Shown here: piece by piece, positions 61,160 to 64,000 of the stretch
How the letters are laid out: every line of letters starts with the position of its first letter
How positions within the stretch are numbered: the first letter of the stretch is position 1
Assembly: GCF_030580935.1 (NCBI RefSeq)
Contig: NZ_JAUQOM010000013.1
Location: forward strand, 1 to 64,000
Direction: 5' to 3'
From: Sphingobium cyanobacteriorum
GTDB lineage: Bacteria; Pseudomonadota; Alphaproteobacteria; Sphingomonadales; Sphingomonadaceae
Length of the DNA stretch: 64,000 bases
Program-made: the position numbers and the translations under genes
Notes under the pieces: model-generated
Database searches by the model: none
What the model was told of the DNA's origin: nothing
The model's input: the letters and a program-made list of their open reading frames with translations, nothing else

Positions 61160-61936
61160 ATGCAGTTCATTCATCACGATCTTGGGAATCGGCAACGCGG
61201 CGAAATTGTCGAAGTGACCCTTTCGGGTAGCGCCGCGAATGTCCGCCTTATGGATAGCTCGAACCTCTCTAGCTACCGTAATGGTCGCCAACACCGCTTC
61301 TATGGTGGGTTAGCCAAGCGTTCACCCGTGCGCCTTCAGATTCCCAACAATGGACACTGGCATGTGACGGTAGACATGCAAGGATTGCGCGGCAACGTGC
61401 GCTCAAGCGTGCGCGTGCTACCCGGCCCGCTCCCCACCCTAAGCGAACGACCGTTGGCCGAAGTGCCGTCCCTGATTCGCCAACCGGATGAGCTACCGCC
61501 CGGTCACGCTCGTGACGAGCGCGTGCATGACGTGTTCATCTCCCATGCTTCGGAGGACAAGGACGAAGTAGTGCGACCACTGGCCGCTGCCCTACAGGCG
61601 GGCGGCCTTGACGTGTGGTATGACGAGTTCGCCTTGAAGATCGGTGACAGCCTCCGACAGAAGATCGATGCAGGCCTTGCCAATAGCCGATTTGGCATCG
61701 TCGTGCTTTCACGCGCCTTCATTAAGAAGGGGTGGACGAATTATGAATTGGACGGAATCGTATCGCGATCAGTGAATGGCGAACAGGCGATGCTCCCGAT
61801 ATGGCACGGCATCACCAAACAGGAAGTCCTCGACTACAGCCCCTCGTTGGCGGACAAGGTAGCTCGCAACACCGCCAGCTATACCCTTGATGAGATAGCG
61901 GCCGAGATTATCGACCTTATCCAGGGAGAAACTTAA
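61160..61936 (+). CDS. DUF1883-TIR domain protein, putative NAD-cleaving defence effector
   Basis: From the ATG at 61160 (GGAG upstream) the protein is 258 aa. Residues 1-85 are DUF1883 (MQFIHHDLGNRQRGEIVEVT, MDSSNLSSYRNGRQHRFYGG, GHWHVTVD). Residues 122-255 are a TIR domain with VHDVFISHASEDKDEVVRPL. VWYDEFALKIGDSLR (Glu 156 is the likely catalytic residue) and IVVLSRAFIKKGWTNYELDGI follow. Bacterial TIR domains often cleave NAD+ during antiphage defence. DUF1883 would be the sensing or regulatory part. It is in an island that disrupts comM. Function is inferred, not shown. Confidence 0.85.
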   Translation: MQFIHHDLGNRQRGEIVEVTLSGSAANVRLMDSSNLSSYRNGRQHRFYGGLAKRSPVRLQIPNNGHWHVTVDMQGLRGNVRSSVRVLPGPLPTLSERPLAEVPSLIRQPDELPPGHARDERVHDVFISHASEDKDEVVRPLAAALQAGGLDVWYDEFALKIGDSLRQKIDAGLANSRFGIVVLSRAFIKKGWTNYELDGIVSRSVNGEQAMLPIWHGITKQEVLDYSPSLADKVARNTASYTLDEIAAEIIDLIQGET

Positions 61937-62084
61937 TCGAGCGCATCATATCGAAGCTCGTATTCCAAATTGGATTAGCTTCCCCGTTGCCGGTTCAAAG
62001 ACTGGTAGTTAGAGTTTACTGCATTATCTTTGAGATAAGCGCTTGCGATTCTATATTGCAACGGTGCGTGGGCGGGGATGTAAA

Positions 62085-63200
62085 ATGGAAAAAATGCAAG
62101 GAATCCCAAGACACGACTTAACACGTCGCCATCTGCTTGCTGGTGGCGTGGCTGCTACATTTTTTGTTTCAAAGAGTTTGGCGCTCGCACAGGGCGTAGA
62201 AACCATAGCTAATTCAGGCGGAGATATAACTGCGACCGAAGGAACGCCTCTGTCGGTCCTGCTCGAAACGGCTAGCAATCATCCTTATGTTAAAGCCGCA
62301 ACTACTCTCCTGTCAATTGCTGGAGCGATCAACACAGCAAATTGGCAGTCTCAGACCAGCGATCAACTCGCCCATATCATCGGCCAACTTAAAGAAATCA
62401 ATACAAAACTCGATGCTTTAACGCTCCAAGTGACGCGCCTTCCCTCGATAATCAAGCGCCTTTTAGAGGAACAATATGCGGCCCAGCTTAGATTGGAGAT
62501 CAAGGCGTGCCATGTAACTGCCCTCAACATCCTATACAAATATGCCCACAATCCAGAAGTACCCGTCTCTCCTTCGATTATCAGCGATTTAGATCGTCAA
62601 GAACTGAACAGATTGTGCGTTCAGGTCAGCCAATCTGCATGGAAGCTCGAAGCGTGGGGTGATGATGCCTTTATCTTCTTGGGCCAAGCATATGCAACAC
62701 TGCTGCTCATCCAGCGTGCGGCTGGGATAGAAGGGGTCTCGATCGCAAAATTTCGGCAAGATATTGCTGTGGAGATCAAGCAATCGGTTGAACAATTTTC
62801 ACGGGCATTTACAGAAAATACTCTAACCTACAATTCAACCTATGCGCAGCTTCTTCCGATTACAAAAGGAAAATCCTTGTATATAGGCGACTACGCACTT
62901 CTTGGAAAGTTCAGTATCTATGTGCGTATGAAGGGCAATCCAGCCAAGGGTTACGAGGTCGCTCGCGATTGGGGGGATTACCCAGCCGGAAATCCGTTGA
63001 AACACAAAACATTGCAGTCAATCGGGCCTATTTGGCAGAATTTCAAACCTTTGCTTGGAGATGAGGCCACATCGAAGCAGATGAAGATCGTCGCAAACAT
63101 TCATGTTAAGCGTCTGCGTCAATACGAAGCCGACGCCGCCGAGTGCCGGTCGATGGAATTGGCCGCGCGCGATGTGCTGGCATTTGTGATGCTCGCGTAG
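62085..63200 (+). CDS. AT-rich exported helical protein of unknown function
   Basis: The ATG at 62085 has GGCGGGG upstream; 371 aa. A twin-arginine-type signal is visible (LTRRHLLAGGVAATFFVSKS, cleavage near LALAQ). The mature protein is predicted mostly helical with a coiled-coil-like segment HIIGQLKEINTKLDALTLQVTRL near residue 110. Base composition is clearly lower in GC than the core genes, suggesting recent transfer. I recognise no family. The helical coiled-coil organisation recalls helical pore-forming proteins, but that is only an impression. Confidence 0.7.
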   Translation: MEKMQGIPRHDLTRRHLLAGGVAATFFVSKSLALAQGVETIANSGGDITATEGTPLSVLLETASNHPYVKAATTLLSIAGAINTANWQSQTSDQLAHIIGQLKEINTKLDALTLQVTRLPSIIKRLLEEQYAAQLRLEIKACHVTALNILYKYAHNPEVPVSPSIISDLDRQELNRLCVQVSQSAWKLEAWGDDAFIFLGQAYATLLLIQRAAGIEGVSIAKFRQDIAVEIKQSVEQFSRAFTENTLTYNSTYAQLLPITKGKSLYIGDYALLGKFSIYVRMKGNPAKGYEVARDWGDYPAGNPLKHKTLQSIGPIWQNFKPLLGDEATSKQMKIVANIHVKRLRQYEADAAECRSMELAARDVLAFVMLA

Positions 63201-63255
63201 CTGGACTACGTATACTGCGCGCCCTTCTCTGCCTGTTCGTGGAAGCTATGCCAGA

Positions 63256-63921
63256 ATGGAGCAATCTCCCACTGCCCCTCGCACAATCCTGGCACGGCTG
63301 ATTGCCGCACGTGGCGACAACTACGCCAGCCTCTCCAAACTTCTGGGCCGCAATCCCGCCTACATCCAGCAGTTCATCAAACGCGGCACGCCCCGGAAAC
63401 TGGAAGAAGGCGACCGCCATATCCTCGCCCGATATTTCGGTATCGCCGAGGAGCTTCTAGGCGGAAGCCCAGCCGCTCCCGCACAAGAAACCCCGCACCG
63501 CTTGCCACTGGTGGTCTCGGTGCCTCGCCTAGCGCTCGGTGCATCAGCCGGGGCAGGTTCCTTCGATGCTGACGAGCAGCCGGTAGGCCTCATGCTATTT
63601 GATGCGGCATGGCTCCGCAAGATCGGGGTCAAAGCAGAAAGTGCGTCGATCATTCAGGTCGATGGCGAATCGATGGCCCCGACCCTCAGAAACGGCGACG
63701 AGATCATGGTCGATCATATGGATGCCGCCGATCGCCTGCGCGACGGCCTGTATGTCCTCCGCCTTGATGGGGTTCTCATGGTGAAGCGAATAACGCTAGG
63801 ACCACTCCGAGGACATTTCAGCCTCCTGAGCGACAACCCACATTACCCCGACTGGATGGACGTTGACCCTGCCCTCGTCGCCATTGTCGGTCGGATTGTC
63901 TGGACCGGACGAACGATATGA
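63256..63921 (+). CDS. XRE/S24 LexA-like repressor
   Basis: The 221-aa protein has an N-terminal HTH-like region (DNYASLSKLLGRNPAYIQQFIKRGTPRKLEEGDRHILARYFGI). A C-terminal S24 peptidase domain follows, with the catalytic Ser in DGESMAPTL and Lys in VLMVKRITL. Phage repressors and LexA self-cleave at an Ala/Cys-Gly bond; an Ala-Gly (LGASAGAGSFD) lies before the peptidase domain. It is a candidate SOS-responsive switch of the island, or a host gene at its edge. No ribosome site is evident before the ATG. Confidence 0.85.
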   Translation: MEQSPTAPRTILARLIAARGDNYASLSKLLGRNPAYIQQFIKRGTPRKLEEGDRHILARYFGIAEELLGGSPAAPAQETPHRLPLVVSVPRLALGASAGAGSFDADEQPVGLMLFDAAWLRKIGVKAESASIIQVDGESMAPTLRNGDEIMVDHMDAADRLRDGLYVLRLDGVLMVKRITLGPLRGHFSLLSDNPHYPDWMDVDPALVAIVGRIVWTGRTI

Positions 63922-64000
63922 GCACTTTCTATACGAATTAGTGCGATAGCCGGGGGCGAGGCTGTGCGCTACACATGCGCTTTGGCGAATCGGAACCCCA
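63922..64000. other. Window end, no gene recognised
   Basis: The last 79 bases after the repressor stop hold no gene, repeat or RNA that I can support. Confidence 0.5.

Noticed and set aside
63256..63921. Prophage
   Set aside because: An S24 repressor alone is not enough; no phage structural, lysis or packaging genes are present.

Overview
The window is about 64 kb of GC-rich chromosome from an alphaproteobacterium, almost certainly a member of the Sphingomonadaceae (Sphingobium or Sphingomonas type). Pointers are two HWE-family histidine kinases, a biliverdin-type phytochrome operon, class I lysyl-tRNA synthetase, GluQ-RS, sphingomonad-style membrane-anchored LuxR and RcnB-like proteins, and CCCCAGCG-type palindromic repeats. 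No phage structural genes, rRNA operon or CRISPR array is visible.

Left end (1-5870): the terminal part of an integrative element. It carries a methyltransferase/strawberry-notch helicase gene cut short at a perfect 38-bp palindrome, a CHC2/Toprim primase-like gene, a VirB1-like lytic transglycosylase and a tyrosine recombinase. It stops at a 3' fragment of tRNA-Lys(CUU), read as the element's right attachment site. The intact tRNA should lie to the left of the window.

Core region (5.9-60.3 kb): mostly housekeeping and signalling. It holds an SMR exporter, a GH3 glucosidase, three GGDEF proteins (one GGDEF-EAL-PilZ) and a PilZ protein, a receiver/HWE-kinase pair, murA, a Crp/Fnr regulator, HNH endonuclease, gluQ, a HIG1-domain protein and a PduO-type cobalamin adenosyltransferase. 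An egtB-egtD pair (ergothioneine) follows. Further along are a HAD phosphatase, NupC transporter, a cluster of a LuxR-TM protein with small and membrane proteins and a MarR-like regulator, typA, a bphO-bphP heme oxygenase/phytochrome operon, two RcnB-like genes around a prolyl-hydroxylase-like oxygenase, lysK, an Fe-S helicase with a SixA phosphatase, pip, a 2OG oxygenase next to an unusual TonB receptor, dnaN, rlmN, a Moco enzyme with its cytochrome b, cfa, two CHAP-domain paralogues and recF. Between egtD and the HAD gene sits a decayed GIY-YIG nuclease gene bracketed by near-identical 32-bp inverted palindromic repeats.

Right end (60.3-64.0 kb): the comM/yifB gene is present only as its 3' third. 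Its upstream part is replaced by a block of lower-GC, accessory genes: a double-XRE regulator, a DUF1883-TIR protein (a plausible NAD-consuming defence effector), an AT-rich Tat-signal-bearing helical protein of unknown function, and a LexA/CI-like S24 repressor. This looks like a small island inserted in comM, a site known to be an island hotspot in Acinetobacter. It is the best place in the window to look for an undescribed defence or conflict system.
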